DNA of 64,000 bases from Nageia nagi (GCA_050084985.1 JBITNC010000001.1:114452001-114516000), one strand, 5' to 3'; counted from the stretch's first letter, positions 34,761-47,185 are shown. Numbers and translations are program-made. The notes: a model not told the origin generated them from the sequence alone.

Positions 34761-36002
34761 GAAAAAGGTAAAATTCAAAAACTTTAGATGGTAGATGACA
34801 TCTAAAAAATTTCAATAATAAAACATCAAAGAAAGGGACTCTCAATCCTATCTTGCATAATTTTCATAAATTTTCAAGTTCTCCATTATGAGGAACCTCA
34901 TATGTTTTAGAATTATCATTTTGTTTCATAAAATTTCAATCTAATTTGCAAAAAAATGAGATATTTCTATTATTAATGTCAATAATATAGAATATAAGAA
35001 AAAAAAAACCACCAATGATACTCTTTCAAATGAATTTATAACAATTTTTAAGTTCTCCATTAGGAGAACCCTATACAATTTTTGAATTTTCAAGTCATTT
35101 TTAATCTCATTTGCAAAAATTAGACATTTTTAACATCAATTTCTTCTTTTCCAATTTGCAAAAATTATCAAGTAGGAATCAATTCAAAAATAATTAAGTA
35201 AAAAAGCATGTATCCTCTATCACTAATCTTAATTTTGAATTCCAAAATATGGCCAAAGTGGAATCTTTATATCAAGGAACATTAAAGGGATGATCACCAA
35301 CAACCTATTTTCTAACTACCAATGGTCCTCTCTCATCATCCAAGATCGATCATGTTTAGTGTAGGTGAATATTAAATATGTCCTTGATCCATCTTGAGCA
35401 TAGTCTTCATCATAAACAAGTCAATTTGTCTCAATTCACCTTTAGTTAAATATCTTCAAGTGAGAGGTTTCAAATATAATTTCCAATTTATTTGGTAATT
35501 TTTCTAAAATTTTATTACCATCTTTTTCATATTTTTGGATGAATTCATCAATGACCCTTTAGGGTATATGATGCATTCCAAGATTGTTATGTGATTCGTT
35601 ATGGGACATTGTTACCCATGAATTTTTGGTAGATAACTATATTTTTCAAAAATGTCATTTCATCGTGCTTGTATTAATATATGTTGTTGATTAAAAATGA
35701 TGGATGGTGTTCATGTTATGTGATTTCTTTATTGACCTAACATATTGAAACTCATACATGTATAATATAACAATAAATATTATATGAGCTATGTTATTTT
35801 GGTAGATACACAATTTTCTTACAGGATTATTTTTGCCTTGAATCCCTCTTCCTTGCTTTGTTGCGAAGGCATCCAAGTCAAAAAGAAGGCATGGAGTTGG
35901 TGTTACCACCAAGAAGATTGATATTTTTCAAGGATATTTTCTTTCATATTTTACTTTGGAATGTATGATTTTCAAATGCTTGATTTTTCAAGAACACTTT
36001 CA
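34761..36002 (+). other. Element A2 3' untranslated region
   Basis: No coding similarity. A degenerate direct repeat of about 172-bp offset is visible (AAGTTCTCCATTA near 34876 and 35048). It lies between the integrase end and the purine tract. Confidence 0.65.
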
Positions 36003-36014
36003 AAGTGAGGTATA
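36003..36014 (+). other. Element A polypurine tract
   Basis: AAAGTGAGGTAT directly precedes the LTR start at 36015, in the same form as the tract before the element E 3' LTR. Confidence 0.65.
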
Positions 36015-36760
36015 TGTAAATACCTTAATTTTATTTTTATTTATTTTAAAAATCTAATTGTAGGTATCAATAATGATATTAATGATAAATGATATTTTCT
36101 ATGATTATCCTCAAGTAGTGGACTAATGTGTTTCTTTTATTTGGATGGCACAAGGCTTAAGGAGTGGATCAAGGAGGTGAGGTACCTATATAATGGATAA
36201 CCACATAAGTACACTACCAAAATAATACATTTAAAAATATATTATGATATTTGATAGTGGTAATACTCATCTTTGCTACAATATCTCTTGATGCCACCTA
36301 TTAAGATTGAAATTATGAATACCTATTATATTATGCAAGCTATATATGATTATGTGCACATGATTAAAATTCTTATAGGCATAGGAAACCATCAAGACTT
36401 AAATCAATGTCTAATCCATCTCCAAGAGGACATTCGATAATCCATTTTGATGTTGAATAGGCTATCAACAATCTTCCACTGGTAGAATTAGGTCACCCAA
36501 ATTTAGATGCACCTCTATTAGATTATTATTTGCATGTATTGAGTCTTTATTCATTCATCACAACTAGGAAATGCAAGTATTCTTATTTGATCTTGATTTG
36601 GTTAAGGTAGCCATATTGTTAATTTCAATTTGAGTATCTTTAATTCAGTTAGTACTATAGATCTTATTATTATTTTCTATTATATGAAATCAACACAATA
36701 TATATTTGGAACATTATTTATTAGTTATTTATATCTCAAATCTAATTTTACATATCTATA
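36015..36760 (+). repeat. Element A outer 3' LTR
   Basis: Starts TGTAAATACC and ends TATCTATA. The first part matches 7205-7310 closely, but an extra stretch near 36125-36170 (including GGATGGCACAAGGC) is absent from the 5' LTR. The target duplication GATCT follows at 36761. Confidence 0.85.
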
Positions 36761-37248
36761 GATCTTATTTTTATTCCAACAAGAGAAATGTTGAATAATT
36801 GTTGAGATTTAACTTAGCTAGATAATACCTATTATTTATATTTCAATATAATCATTACTAGTTTCTATGATAAAACTTTAATTATTTAATCAATGATAAC
36901 TCTCTTAGAGAGAAGATACATAATTTGAATTTTATCTTATACAGGTAGACTATAAAAGTATATCATTTATTTAATAGAGGGATGGTGGAAGCATAGGTGC
37001 CGCTCTAGCCTTTTTACATTCTACAATATTATTTTTCCTTGGTCACTCTTTCTCACTTTCGCTCACACCTAGAAGATATTCATTTATTCACTTTTTTCAC
37101 TCCTTATCAAACTTGCCTTCTAGTAACCAATTCTCCCTTATCTTTAACTTCTTTATTTCACTATTGGTGGTATCTATTGTTCTAAACATCTCTACTCCAA
37201 AGCTTTATGCATTTCTCCCCTTCTTAAATGAGGTAATGACCTGCTACC

Positions 37249-38520
37249 ATGGCTTTGAGAGACCTCTTCAAACCAAAGCCTTTGGAGGGTTAATGCCTAA
37301 CTTTGATTGCATCTCTAGAAGCTAGGGATCTTTGCATTCACATACCAAATCCAATTAATGATAAGGTCTATGCCAAAGGAAAGAAATGCTTGATTGGTAA
37401 GCTATGGGAATTGATACCTAGTTTAGATGATATTGGAGCTTGGGTAAGGAGGAGATGGACTCCAAAAGGGAGTGTCCAAATTGTAATACTTCCTTATAAT
37501 TTCAAAAGCTTTTGGTTCTCGTTGGATGAATACAAAGAGCAAATCTTAAGTGGAGGCCTATATGTTTTCAGAAAGAGAGGTCTCTATTTATAAAAATGGG
37601 AACTGAGATTCTATCTCAGTATGGGTGAGTCTTCTAAACCTTCCCCTCAATTTTGGGCATCATAATTCTTTTTAAGGAATTACCAAGGCTCTTGGTAAAC
37701 TTATTATAGTGTATCCCATAACTTCAGAAAAGAAAAGGCTACTTGAAGTAAGGTTTTGTGTGCAATTGAAACTTGATAAAGAGCTACTGAAATAGATTAA
37801 ACTACTCTATGAGGATGAGACATTGATATCACAAGAAATTTGTTATGAGAATTTACTGAATTATGTACAGGTTGTAGAAGGGTAGGTCAAAAAGAGTTGA
37901 AGTGCCCACTCAAAAGGAAATCAATTAACAATATGTGGAGACCAAAAAAACCAATAAAGGATTAATGTAATGTAAATATTGATACTCAAGATGAAGGTAA
38001 AAAAAATAATCAAGCAAATTCAAAGGAAAATGAATGGATGCAAATCAAGAATGGGAAAGTGGTTGCAGAAAGCTCAACCACTCAATCTGGACCAAGGGAA
38101 ACCTTGTATGGTATACAAGAATAAAAGTAGACTCATATATTTGAATCTAACAATCAATTTGAGTAGCTATAGGGTCTTACAAATTAGGAAAGTCCATTGG
38201 TAGAAAAAGATAATGAAGAAGGAGAGATTAATGATGTAGATTATGAGAATCAAAACACTGAAGAAGAAGTTAGAAATGAGATAAAGAACGAGATGTTTAA
38301 TCATCATAAGATACAATACCCCCAAAGAATAATCCAAGGAGGCTGACAAGATCAGTAATTAACAGGCCTCAGGTGGAGTTTGAGATGGAGAGAAGAGGCC
38401 TAGATAGAGTAAGCAACTAAGTTAAGAGAACAAAGGAAGTCAATATAGACATAGAGGCATACACAATAAAAAAAATGAAGATGCAATTAAAGGGGGTAGA
38501 GCACCCTCAGTGAAGAAAGG
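37249..38520 (+). pseudogene. LINE ORF1 (DUF4283 and zinc knuckle) relic
   Basis: The start is taken at 37249, an ATG in the favourable context ACCATGG, giving MALRDLFKPKPLEG and then a stop at codon 15. The same frame continues to 37593 with YAKGKKCLIGKLW, PSLDDIGAWVRRRW, GSVQIVILPYNFKSFWF and SGGLYVFRKRGLYL, a clear DUF4283 domain. After frameshifts the knuckle CTGCRRVGQKELKCP (about 37866-37910) and an acidic tail (EKDNEEGEINDVDYENQN, near 38205) follow. ORF1 would bind element RNA. At least six stops or frameshifts. Confidence 0.85.
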
Positions 38521-38526
38521 TCATAA

Positions 38527-38589
38527 ATGAAATTACTATTATGGAATATTGGAGGTGTGAATGGGTCCTCCACAAAAACGTGTTCTTAG
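38527..38589 (+). pseudogene. LINE ORF2 N-terminal endonuclease stub
   Basis: ATG at 38527 opens MKLLLWNIGGVNGSSTKTCS followed by TAG. WNIGGVN is the first motif of the L1-type endonuclease (usually WNIRGLN). It lies immediately after ORF1, as expected in the element. The rest of the domain is absent or beyond recognition. Confidence 0.75.
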
Positions 38590-38689
38590 GGCTACCAAAG
38601 GTGACTATAGTAGAAGATAAGACTGTTGAAATGACAAAGCCATTTATTTACAATATTAAGCCTTTTCAGATGGTCTACCCAAAAAAGAA

Positions 38690-39318
38690 GAAACATAGGA
38701 AGCTAGTAGAGAACATAGGTCATGATAAATGTATGAAGTTTCATAAAAATAAAATAAACTATTTATGAAATGTATGTTGTAATGGCTACCAAGAGTAATG
38801 TATGCTTTTTTTGAATAAGTTACTATTATTGTTGAATTGTCTAAAAAACTCATCTTTTTCACCATTTACCAAAAAAAAAAAACATTTGAATATAAAAACT
38901 TATGAAAGAATAACAAAGAGTTCGTACAATTCAAGAAGTGTTATCCTATTTTTATCATTGATTGATATCTTTGATAAAAATATTTTAATTTTTTATTAGA
39001 ACGAAACATAGGAAGCTAGTAGAACACATAGGCTGTGATAAATGTATGAAGTTCCATTAAAATAAAATAAACTATTTATGAAATGTATGTTGTAATTGCT
39101 ACCAAAAGTAATATATGCTTTTTTTGAATAAACTACTATTGTTGTTGAATTGTCTAAAAAACTCATGTTTTTCACTATTTACCAAAAAAAAAAAAAAACA
39201 TTTGAATATAAAAACTTATGAAAGATTGACAAAAAGTTCGTACAATTCAAGAACTATTATCCTATTTTTATCATTGATTGATATCTTTGATAAACATATT
39301 TTATTTTTTTATTAGAAC
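38690..39318. repeat. 313-bp tandem duplication with A-run
   Basis: Unit 1 (38690-39002) and unit 2 (39003-39318) both start GAAACATAGGAAGCTAGTAG and end ATTAGAAC. Each contains a run of 12-15 A within ACCAAAA...CATTTG, longer by about three A in unit 2. Identity is high by eye. The open frames at 38802 and 39115 are parallel products of the duplication and probably not genes. Confidence 0.9.
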
Positions 39319-39464
39319 TCACTTAGCATAGTTTATCCTCTTATCTTTTTACTTATAAATTGTAGAAATAGCAAACAACCTTTTATGAATTCCATAAAAA
39401 TCATCACAAGATTTTTAAACCCATAACAAGATATGGTATTGAAGCTAAGGATGGGAAAGTAATT

Positions 39465-39542
39465 GAACGGATAGATTAGTTAGAGACATCTTAGGGGAGA
39501 TTGAAGATCTCAAGTTCGCGTGTTCGATCCATGCTCACCGCA
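39465..39542 (+). ncRNA. tRNA-Phe(GAA)-derived sequence (pseudo-tRNA or SINE head)
   Basis: The 3' half matches plant tRNA-Phe almost perfectly. It has the anticodon loop TTGAAGA with GAA at 39503-39505 in a GAGA/TCTC stem, the T-arm GCGTG-TTCGATC-CATGC (39517-39533; G-T wobble inside the stem) and the acceptor strand TCACCGC plus discriminator A. The D-arm region GGATAGATTAGTTAGAGA is diverged and about five bases are added before the anticodon stem. The 5' acceptor strand no longer pairs. RNA polymerase III box B (GTTCGATCC, 39522-39530) is intact. Either a decayed tRNA gene or the head of a tRNA-Phe SINE. Confidence 0.8.
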
Positions 39543-42500
39543 CAATATTATTATGTTTAAAGCCCATTTAGTTTTATTATTATGTTCTCTTTTCTCCATT
39601 TGAGATGAAGATGAATGCCTTAATAATATGTATCTTCTTTTATTTTCAAATATCTTCTATACTATTGCACGTACACATGAAGCAATAATACTTTTTCAAC
39701 ATACTAACCCATGGATTGATCACCATTGGTTTTATATATTTTTTTCCTTTATTTCTCCTTTCATTTTACAAGGCACTCTCATATGAATCCTCCTAGTTGA
39801 GGTTAGCATGAAAAGCAAGTAAAATGTAGAGAATTACATTTGTTTCTTTATCAAATGTAGACCTAATTTAATTATGTTTATGAATTTTATTTAATTATTA
39901 TTAATTTAACTTAAATTTGGTTAAAAGATGGATAGTTTTTAAATATTTGATCATGTTCTTAGCTTTTAGAATATATATGTACAATTATTTATAAGTTTGT
40001 TTACCTTTATTTAAATAAAAAAAAATTAGTAAAGTTCCTACCAAAATAAATTTTATAATAATAAAATATATTTAAAGCATATGCATAATTCATCTTAATC
40101 ACCTAAAAACTCTAATTTATTCAAAATGTATTACTACTATTAATATTATTATTGTTATAAAATTTTTATTATAAAAATATCTTGAGCTTTGAGGAATATG
40201 TCTTCGCTTAAATTGCTATAACTTTCTTTTTTGGAAGAGTTAAATCATAAAATGAATTGCAATAGAACCCTTTAATGAGCCACATCCAAATTATGGGCTA
40301 AATTAGTTCTATACATCTTATATAAACCAATCAAGTCATATCATATAAGTTCATAAATTTATTAATTATCATATCTTGATACTTCATGCATGCAAATTTC
40401 TTTAAAAAACAAGTCTATACACATTGCATGCATTCTATGACCTTAAACTATGTAATCTAGATTTACAAAAAGTAAACTTTGCATTTATGCAATTATTCAA
40501 ATCATAGATTTTGTAGCTATAATATGAAATATGACTAGAATCTTTTAAAACCTAATCATATGTTTGATAATGTATGCAAGCATAATGATACAATACTTAT
40601 TTTTGAACATTGTAAAGTACAAATATGCAATATGGATATAAGTTGGTGTCATTTGGTAAAATATGGTAAAACAAATAAGCAAATGTAAAATAGTAAATAA
40701 TAAATATAAATATGATGGCTATGGTTAAACATATCATGATAGATGTTAGAGATATTTCTAGAATTATTAATAGGAAAGTTCTTAAAAATTATCATTTCAA
40801 AAGGATAAGATATGTTATGGTATAAAGTGGTGATTTGGTAAAAGTAGATACATAAAAAGCCAAAATATCATTAATATTTTAAAATGGAATATATGTAATC
40901 CATGAAAGAAAATATATTTTTATAAAAGTGAAGAGATTCATGGAAACTATCTAATATATTTGGAAATCTATAGATAAATAAATGAGAATATAAATAGAGA
41001 TGCTTGTAACATCCCTCTCTAAAACCCACCATTTTGTTTTTAAATAGTAATAAGAGGCATTGACGTAAGGATTTATCCCATTTCACTGTTGACTAGATTT
41101 TTTTTTTTGTATGTAACATATTGGACATGTTTATGCCAACTTTAGATCTTACAATTTCAATTTGGCACATCACATTCAACCCCTAGTTTAGTGTAATTAT
41201 CCATAATATACACATTATAATTGCCTTTTTATGTTACACCTATATTTTCACTCATGGTGGGATTGAATATTTTTCTATACAATTTATTATCACAAAATAG
41301 AGAGGTGACCTTATAGTTGTAATTAAATAACAAAATATATTCTCAGTTATCATAAAAAGTAAATGTTTACTATTATGAAAAACTAAATAAATTAAAAATA
41401 TATCATGTTGTTATGTTCATGTGAGATGGAACACATATGCATCTCCTGTAATCATTTCTCAAATATTATTCTATAATGCAACAATTACTAACGATGTAAG
41501 ATAAAATACTTTAAGCCATAATAACATATATAATAGTTCATGCGACAATCATATAGCTCATATTTCATCATGTTCTATATTACATAATTATATTTCTACA
41601 ACTAGATGATCATAAAAAATTGTATTAATGCAAATGAATTATATTGACAACAATCTTTAACTCACCTAAGTTATATGTCACCTTGTCTATACAATTTTTT
41701 GAGTACAAGTAAATAATCATAACATATCACATTTATTCAATCATGTTAACCTACACTTAGTAACCAATTATTTATATCATAATTTTCATTATTCAAATAA
41801 TACAATAGAATAAAAATATTAAATAAAAACATTACATAAGTACATTAAGAAATATAGTCCTAATAGAAAAATCAAAAGCCATGACAAAGAGAAGGAAAAC
41901 CCTTAATTTTATTCCGTACAATTCAAACTCCAACATGCTTGGTTTTCATACAATATTGTCATAACCTTCTTGTACTTTCATCTACAAATGTAAGGGTTTT
42001 TACCTAATTTACTACAATGTTTTTAGTGCAAACTATGTATTCTTCTCGAAAAATAAAATTTAAAAGAGATGGATAACTCTTAAATTGCTGCAAATGCATT
42101 TTGTTCCTTTCTAACTTATTTTTCTAGCTTGCCATATACTTATTTATACATAACAATGAATTCCATTCATACTCAAAATGAAATAGAAATATATATACAA
42201 TAAAATACTTTTTTCATGAAAGCCTTTATGCAGGACAACTTGCTTGCAACAACTAGAGAATAGATTTTACCTTATATTGATGTTATTTTTCACCTACACA
42301 CTTTTCTCTCTCTCTCTCCTTGGTTGTGCAATCCTACCCACTTCTTCTTGCCTCTTGCTTATTATTTTATCCTCCATTTTTCTTTAAGTTTGAGGGTCTT
42401 ATACCTTGAAAATTTATCATGATAAATATTTTATGTGTAGGGTGCTTCCACTCTCAAATCTCATCGTTTCTTAGATTCCTTCCTTCCTCATGAATATTTT

Positions 42501-44400
42501 TGAATATGCCCTATTATTCTTAATGGAAAAGGGAAAGGAAAAATCATGCAAAATTTTCCTTATCTCTTATAACCTCCATTCCTCTTTGGAAACTTTATCA
42601 ACTGATAAAAGTTCACAATTTGTTCAATGAGTAGAGTGGTCCAAACATCCACTTTGAAATTTATATATTCTTGTTGCCCCAACATTCATATTGAAATCCC
42701 TATCCTCATGTTGAAATAAAATGATTAATCAAAATCACTCATGTATTTTCCAATGCCCATGTCCAATGTCTTATTCACTAATTATTGGCACCAATAATTT
42801 AATTAAATATGCTCCTTTGTTCTCTCACCTTGGAAACTATACATTCCACATTAAAAATATAATTTTAATATGAGATATGAAATAATATTTGGATATTTAC
42901 TATGATGGTCCTCCATGCAATAGCATATTGTTATATATCAAATATATATTACTTGGTGGTTATACTCCATAGTGGTCATTACACTTCAGCTATTGCAAAA
43001 TTATATTGGTGGTTGCAAAATAAATACTTGACAATAAAAAAAAACATATCATATTACTTGGAATATATATTTCCTCAAAATGGTATTAAAGTAATGATAA
43101 AATGTTTTATTCATAAAATACAATATATTGCAAAAATGAATATTTTTATATAACATGGAGATAGAGAAGTGCCATATGATTGACTTCTTCATTTTAGTGG
43201 AGAAAATAAATATCACCTTCATTTCTAATGATAGTCCACCCAATCTAATGGGTGATGTTGTCATAACAAAATATAATAAGGAAAATAATAATTTGTCATT
43301 AAAATATGTTTCAAACATTTTTATACAAATTTACTTGGTCTCAAGCCTGATATTTACATATAACAATACCTATATAACATGCCTTCTATGCCCATGGAGC
43401 ATTGTAATGGCATAGAAGCCATGTTATAAAATAAGGATTTGAGTATTCATGGAATCAATAAATAAATAAAGAAAGTAGGTTCTTTAGTATAAGTACAAGT
43501 CTAGAGTCTAACAAGAGTATGAAGTATTTGAAAAATATTTAAACATAATAATAATCTCTTATTTAAGAGTTTATGCTTATCTTGTAAGAAGCCTCTAAAT
43601 TAGAGTATATAAGGGATAATAGGTGTGATATATATGGTTATTGAGGTGGGTTATCCTCATAGTAAAACATAGTCAATTGATATATTGGCTTGATGAGAGT
43701 TTTTGTAAGATGTTATTACTCTTATTTATTTTTTAATATTGAAAGATATTTGATTTTAATTTTTTGAGAGTATGCTTACATAATAGTTTTTCTCTTATAT
43801 AAGTATATTATTACTTATATAAATAATATAATCAATAATAAAAATGATGCATTACATTAAAAGTTTACCACAAGAGCCGAAAGACTTGATATTATAATTA
43901 TTTTAATGCTGCAATAGTTGTTATTTTTGGCTTCATTGTTGGGACATTGTATAAGTGGTAATTTTATTCAAAGTACTCTTTGTATCACCATGGAAAAATT
44001 CCTATTTTATTTATCTAATATCTTAGGGATAAAAAAATGTATATAGGAATTCAAGAGATTGTGCATTTTCAATATATTAATAATGAAAGCATAATGAATA
44101 AAATTTCTTTCAACCTTCCTTTTTTTTTATAAAAGGGTAAATAAGTTTATAAAAAAAAATCAATGAGTTTTGATAGGATCCCAAAACTTGTAATAAAAGT
44201 ATCAAAGGGAATATGTTATGCCAAAATATAACATTATTGTATCTTGCATTATACCTAACTATAGCCTAGTGGTAGCTCACATGTAATAATTAACAACTAA
44301 ACTTCTAATTACATATCAAATTTGAAGCATAATTTACAATGAATTGATTTATCCTAAATAAAAGGATAATTATTCTAAAATATCCTTTTAGTATCTATGC
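39543..44400. other. Gene-free AT-rich stretch, nothing recognised
   Basis: Only short fortuitous open frames. A pyrimidine-rich patch with (CT)n lies at 42300-42370. TGTAACATCCCTCTC at 41004 resembles the start of some gypsy LTRs, but no partner LTR, primer site or pol was found. Confidence 0.5.
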
Positions 44401-44499
44401 CACTTTTCTTTTCAACAAAATCATGGAGCCTTATTAAAGAATAATAAATGCCCAATCTACTCTTTGGAAATTTGTTAGTTATATCTTTGGTTGTTCTTT

Positions 44500-45650
44500 T
44501 AAGTCTTGTTTCTTGTTATGATGATCTTCTTGTATTCCCTTGTCATACATTTAGATTCTTCCTAAAGCTAGATAGATATCTAATTAGGATTTCATTTTCT
44601 TCTTGAGGTGTTATTTGTAGGACTTCATTAACTTGATTTCAATTATTTCTTTGCCTCTTAATTCTATAAATCATCTTTCCTAAATTTTCATCCGTTACAT
44701 CCTCCATTGGTTCATATTTATTCAAATAATTTAAATATACCTCCTCTTAATCACTTACTATTTGTTGTTCATGTTCCAGATTTCCACCTTCAATCAATGC
44801 TAAGATATAAAATGGGTTTCTATTCTTTTTTTGGATTTTCCTTATGATTTTGTCTATTTCCTTACCTTTACATTTGATCTTAATTTTAGATTTTGTTATT
44901 TGTGTTTGAGTATGGTTGTAGCTTCTTTTGTTGTATATTTGAGCCAATTTACATACCTTATCATAATTTTCCTTTTCCCCTTCATTTATTATGTCTACTT
45001 TAATCATTTCTTTTTTCCTCGTTGAAAATTATTTTGCATAATGATCAAATTAATTATAATGGATACATTGGAATGAAAGATTTTGATAAACAAATTCTTG
45101 ATCCCAGGAACCTCCATCCTTCTCATTAATAAAAAATCTTTTTCTTAAGTTCTTGGTAATATCAATGTTAATACATAATCTAGCATCAATCATTCTTCTT
45201 CTAGTCTTAATTCCTTTTTCAATTGAGATTAATTTCTCTATACCCTTTGCAATTCCTGCAATCACACTTATGTTCTAATATTCCATCAATGGATTTGGAA
45301 TACTGAACCAAGTGGAGATCAAATTCATATTTTCTATCTTTGACCTAAATTCTTTATGCCAATGTTTGAGCATTAAACCTTTTTTTCCATAAAAAACAAG
45401 GCCCTAACTTGAGTAATTTCAAGATGTCCTCCTTGTAATAAAATTTAAAAAGTAAGAATTCTCTAGTAGTGTCACTAACTCCACTTGATATTTAGTCATA
45501 CATTTTCAAATTACTTCTAGGCAAGGTCTGATTACAACAAAAATCCCTATTGGGGTGCTCTTTTATCAATATGCTTCATAATTAACTATCTCTTTTAGGA
45601 AAATGATACAAGATTCATTATTAACTATCCTAGTCTGAATATGCACTTTT
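44500..45650 (-). pseudogene. LINE ORF1 main part
   Basis: On the minus strand SCIIFLKEIVNYEAY (near 45600) and LKLLKLGPCFLWKKRFNAQT (near 45410) form a DUF4283-type domain, followed by EFRSKIENMNLISTW-like text and IPNPLM. The open frame 45265-45050 has AGIAKGIEKLISIEKGIKTR, ARLCINIDI and FVYQNLSFQCIHYN; the last is a knuckle start in which the second Cys is Tyr. The frame 45007-44747 is Lys/Glu-rich (NEGEKENYDKVCKLAQIYN). Stops separate the pieces. Confidence 0.75.
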
Positions 45651-45655
45651 ATTTA

Positions 45656-46169
45656 TGTTAGAATATATAATGTATTATTTTGTAAGTTAGGATTTAGGTG
45701 GTATCTAAGTATTAATAATCCTTTTTATGTAATTCCCTATTTTATTACTAAATACCTAAAAGTGATAAAGTAGTGGAAGATGTTGACTTCATCCTAGCAT
45801 GATACTTGTCCATGCTAATCCCATGTAAACCTTGAGTTAAAAGGTGAGTTAAGGTGAGGTTCTCACCTATAAATAAGGGGCATGAGTTTGTAGTAAAGCA
45901 AACTTTGGAGAAGCATGCAAATGCTAGTCTTATAGAGTTGCAGGAATGCTCTTGTAGAAATTTAAGGAGAATTCTTGAGAATTTGTAAAGAGAGTTAGAG
46001 TTCTTGAGAAAATAGAAATTAGATATTGTTCAAGTGGGTGTACTCCTTTGAGAGGAACCACTATATATGATTGTGTTATCTTGTGTGAATGATCTGTATG
46101 TTCTTAATATTAGTGGAAGATTCCATTCAAGGTGATCTTGGGTGGAGATAAAAATCTACTTCATCTCCT
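45656..46169 (+). repeat. Element C 5' LTR
   Basis: Matches 52393-52896 throughout, with a few indels (for example near 45960, where the 3' copy lacks about 14 bases). Contains a TATA-like box at 45868-45875. The exact end is uncertain by a few bases. Confidence 0.85.
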
Positions 46170-46174
46170 TCATT

Positions 46175-46186
46175 TGGTATCAAAGC
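46175..46186 (+). other. Element C primer-binding site
   Basis: TGGTATCAAAGC, complementary to the 3' end of initiator tRNA-Met apart from one base (usual TGGTATCAGAGC). It lies six or so bases after the LTR. Confidence 0.85.
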
Positions 46187-46979
46187 TTCCCTTGAGATAT
46201 TCCATTCATATTCTTAGGTAAAACCATATTGAGCTATAAATATTATCCTCACTCTCTTACATATTGTAAGCCTTTTTGTTTGCAATTTTGTTTTGCTAAA
46301 ATTTAGCTCTTTAAAGCTTTTGTTATTTCTTACACAAGCTATTTTTTGTTAAAGCTAAGCTTTAAGCTAATATATGTGTTAAAATAGCTTCTTGATAGAT
46401 TACAAATTAAGAAGGATATTCTAACATTCTCTTTCTTCTAAGAAATTAACCTTTTATTTTAAGAGGTTAGTATGCAATTTTTAAGTATTTTTATATATGT
46501 TAGTTTCTAACATTATTTGCTATTATGATTATTTTGTAAATTTTTGGATTTACTTTTTACAAGTTGCAAATTTTCTTATTTACTTTACAATATATCTAAT
46601 TTTTTATATATAACAATATGTTAATTTATTTTGTGAAAAGTTGCAATTTTTTTTACAATTTGGCCTTTTCCAAATTTGTTATCTATGACTATCTACTACT
46701 ATTATTCTATTGTGAAAAATATGATAATATATATTTCAAGCAATAAGGCCTTGTAAAATATGTGTTCATTTGTTTACAAAACTTTAGTAATTTTTTATTT
46801 ACATCTTCTCTAGTACCTTTACAAATTTACAAGCATATAAATAATAGACTATTATTATTTCTTCTAAATTTTTTTATTAATATTATAATAATAAAAAAAG
46901 AAAAATTATGTTCTTTATACAATTAAAATAAATTTTATTTTATCTAAAAAAAAGGTAGAGGCATATTATGCACCCCAAA

Positions 46980-47185
46980 ACCTTGAGGGGTGTGCACGGG
47001 CTAATCGACTCATGGCCCTTCTATTTGGGTGGTGCACATCCTAGTCAGCTCGTAGCTCCCTATTGGGGTGGCACGCATCTTGGTCAGCTTGTGACCCCCC
47101 TATTGGTATGGCATGCAACCTCATTGGCTTACGGCCCCCATGTTGGGGTGGTAAGTGGCATGGCTAGCTCACAACCCCTAAGGGA
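46980..47185 (+). repeat. GC-rich 40-bp minisatellite in element C
   Basis: Units beginning TTGGGGTGG or variants lie at about 47024, 47063, 47103 and 47143, with a degenerate copy near 46982, a 39-40 bp step. Each unit has a GGC-CGCAT-type segment, a GTCAGCT-like segment and a C-run. Base composition is far more GC-rich than anything else in the window. The 78-residue frame across it has no known similarity. Confidence 0.85.

Larger units (their letters stand above)
7200..36765 (+). mobile_element. Ty3/gypsy element A: LTR-internal-LTR-internal-LTR host of a nested complex
   Basis: The outer 5' LTR begins at 7205 with TGTAGATACC and the outer 3' LTR ends at 36760 with TATCTATA. They are flanked by identical 5-bp sequences, GATCT at 7200-7204 and 36761-36765, which I read as the target-site duplication. 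Between them are a first, 3'-truncated internal copy (A1, gag and protease), a 5'-truncated middle LTR (10535-11030) and a second internal copy (A2) with gag, protease, RT, RNase H, second RNase H and integrase. A2 can be followed through four interruptions: B, D, E and F. Primer sites beginning TGG follow the LTRs, and a purine tract precedes 36015. All coding parts are broken. Confidence 0.85.
36960..38690 (+). mobile_element. LINE relic with 5' region, ORF1 and start of ORF2
   Basis: A pyrimidine-rich leader (36980-37240) is followed by ORF1 and, at 38527, by the first 20 codons of ORF2. ORF2 similarity then ends, so most of the element is missing. The region downstream is a tandem duplication that includes A-runs (38868 and 39182). 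This is an internally deleted or truncated copy rather than the usual 5'-truncated one. Confidence 0.75.

Noticed and set aside
38802-39315. Two near-identical small open frames (65 and 66 residues)
   Set aside because: They are copies of one frame produced by the tandem duplication, with a poly-Lys from the A-run; no sign of a real gene.
41004-41030. TGTAACATCCCTCTC, like the start of a gypsy LTR
   Set aside because: No second copy, primer site, target duplication or pol sequence nearby.
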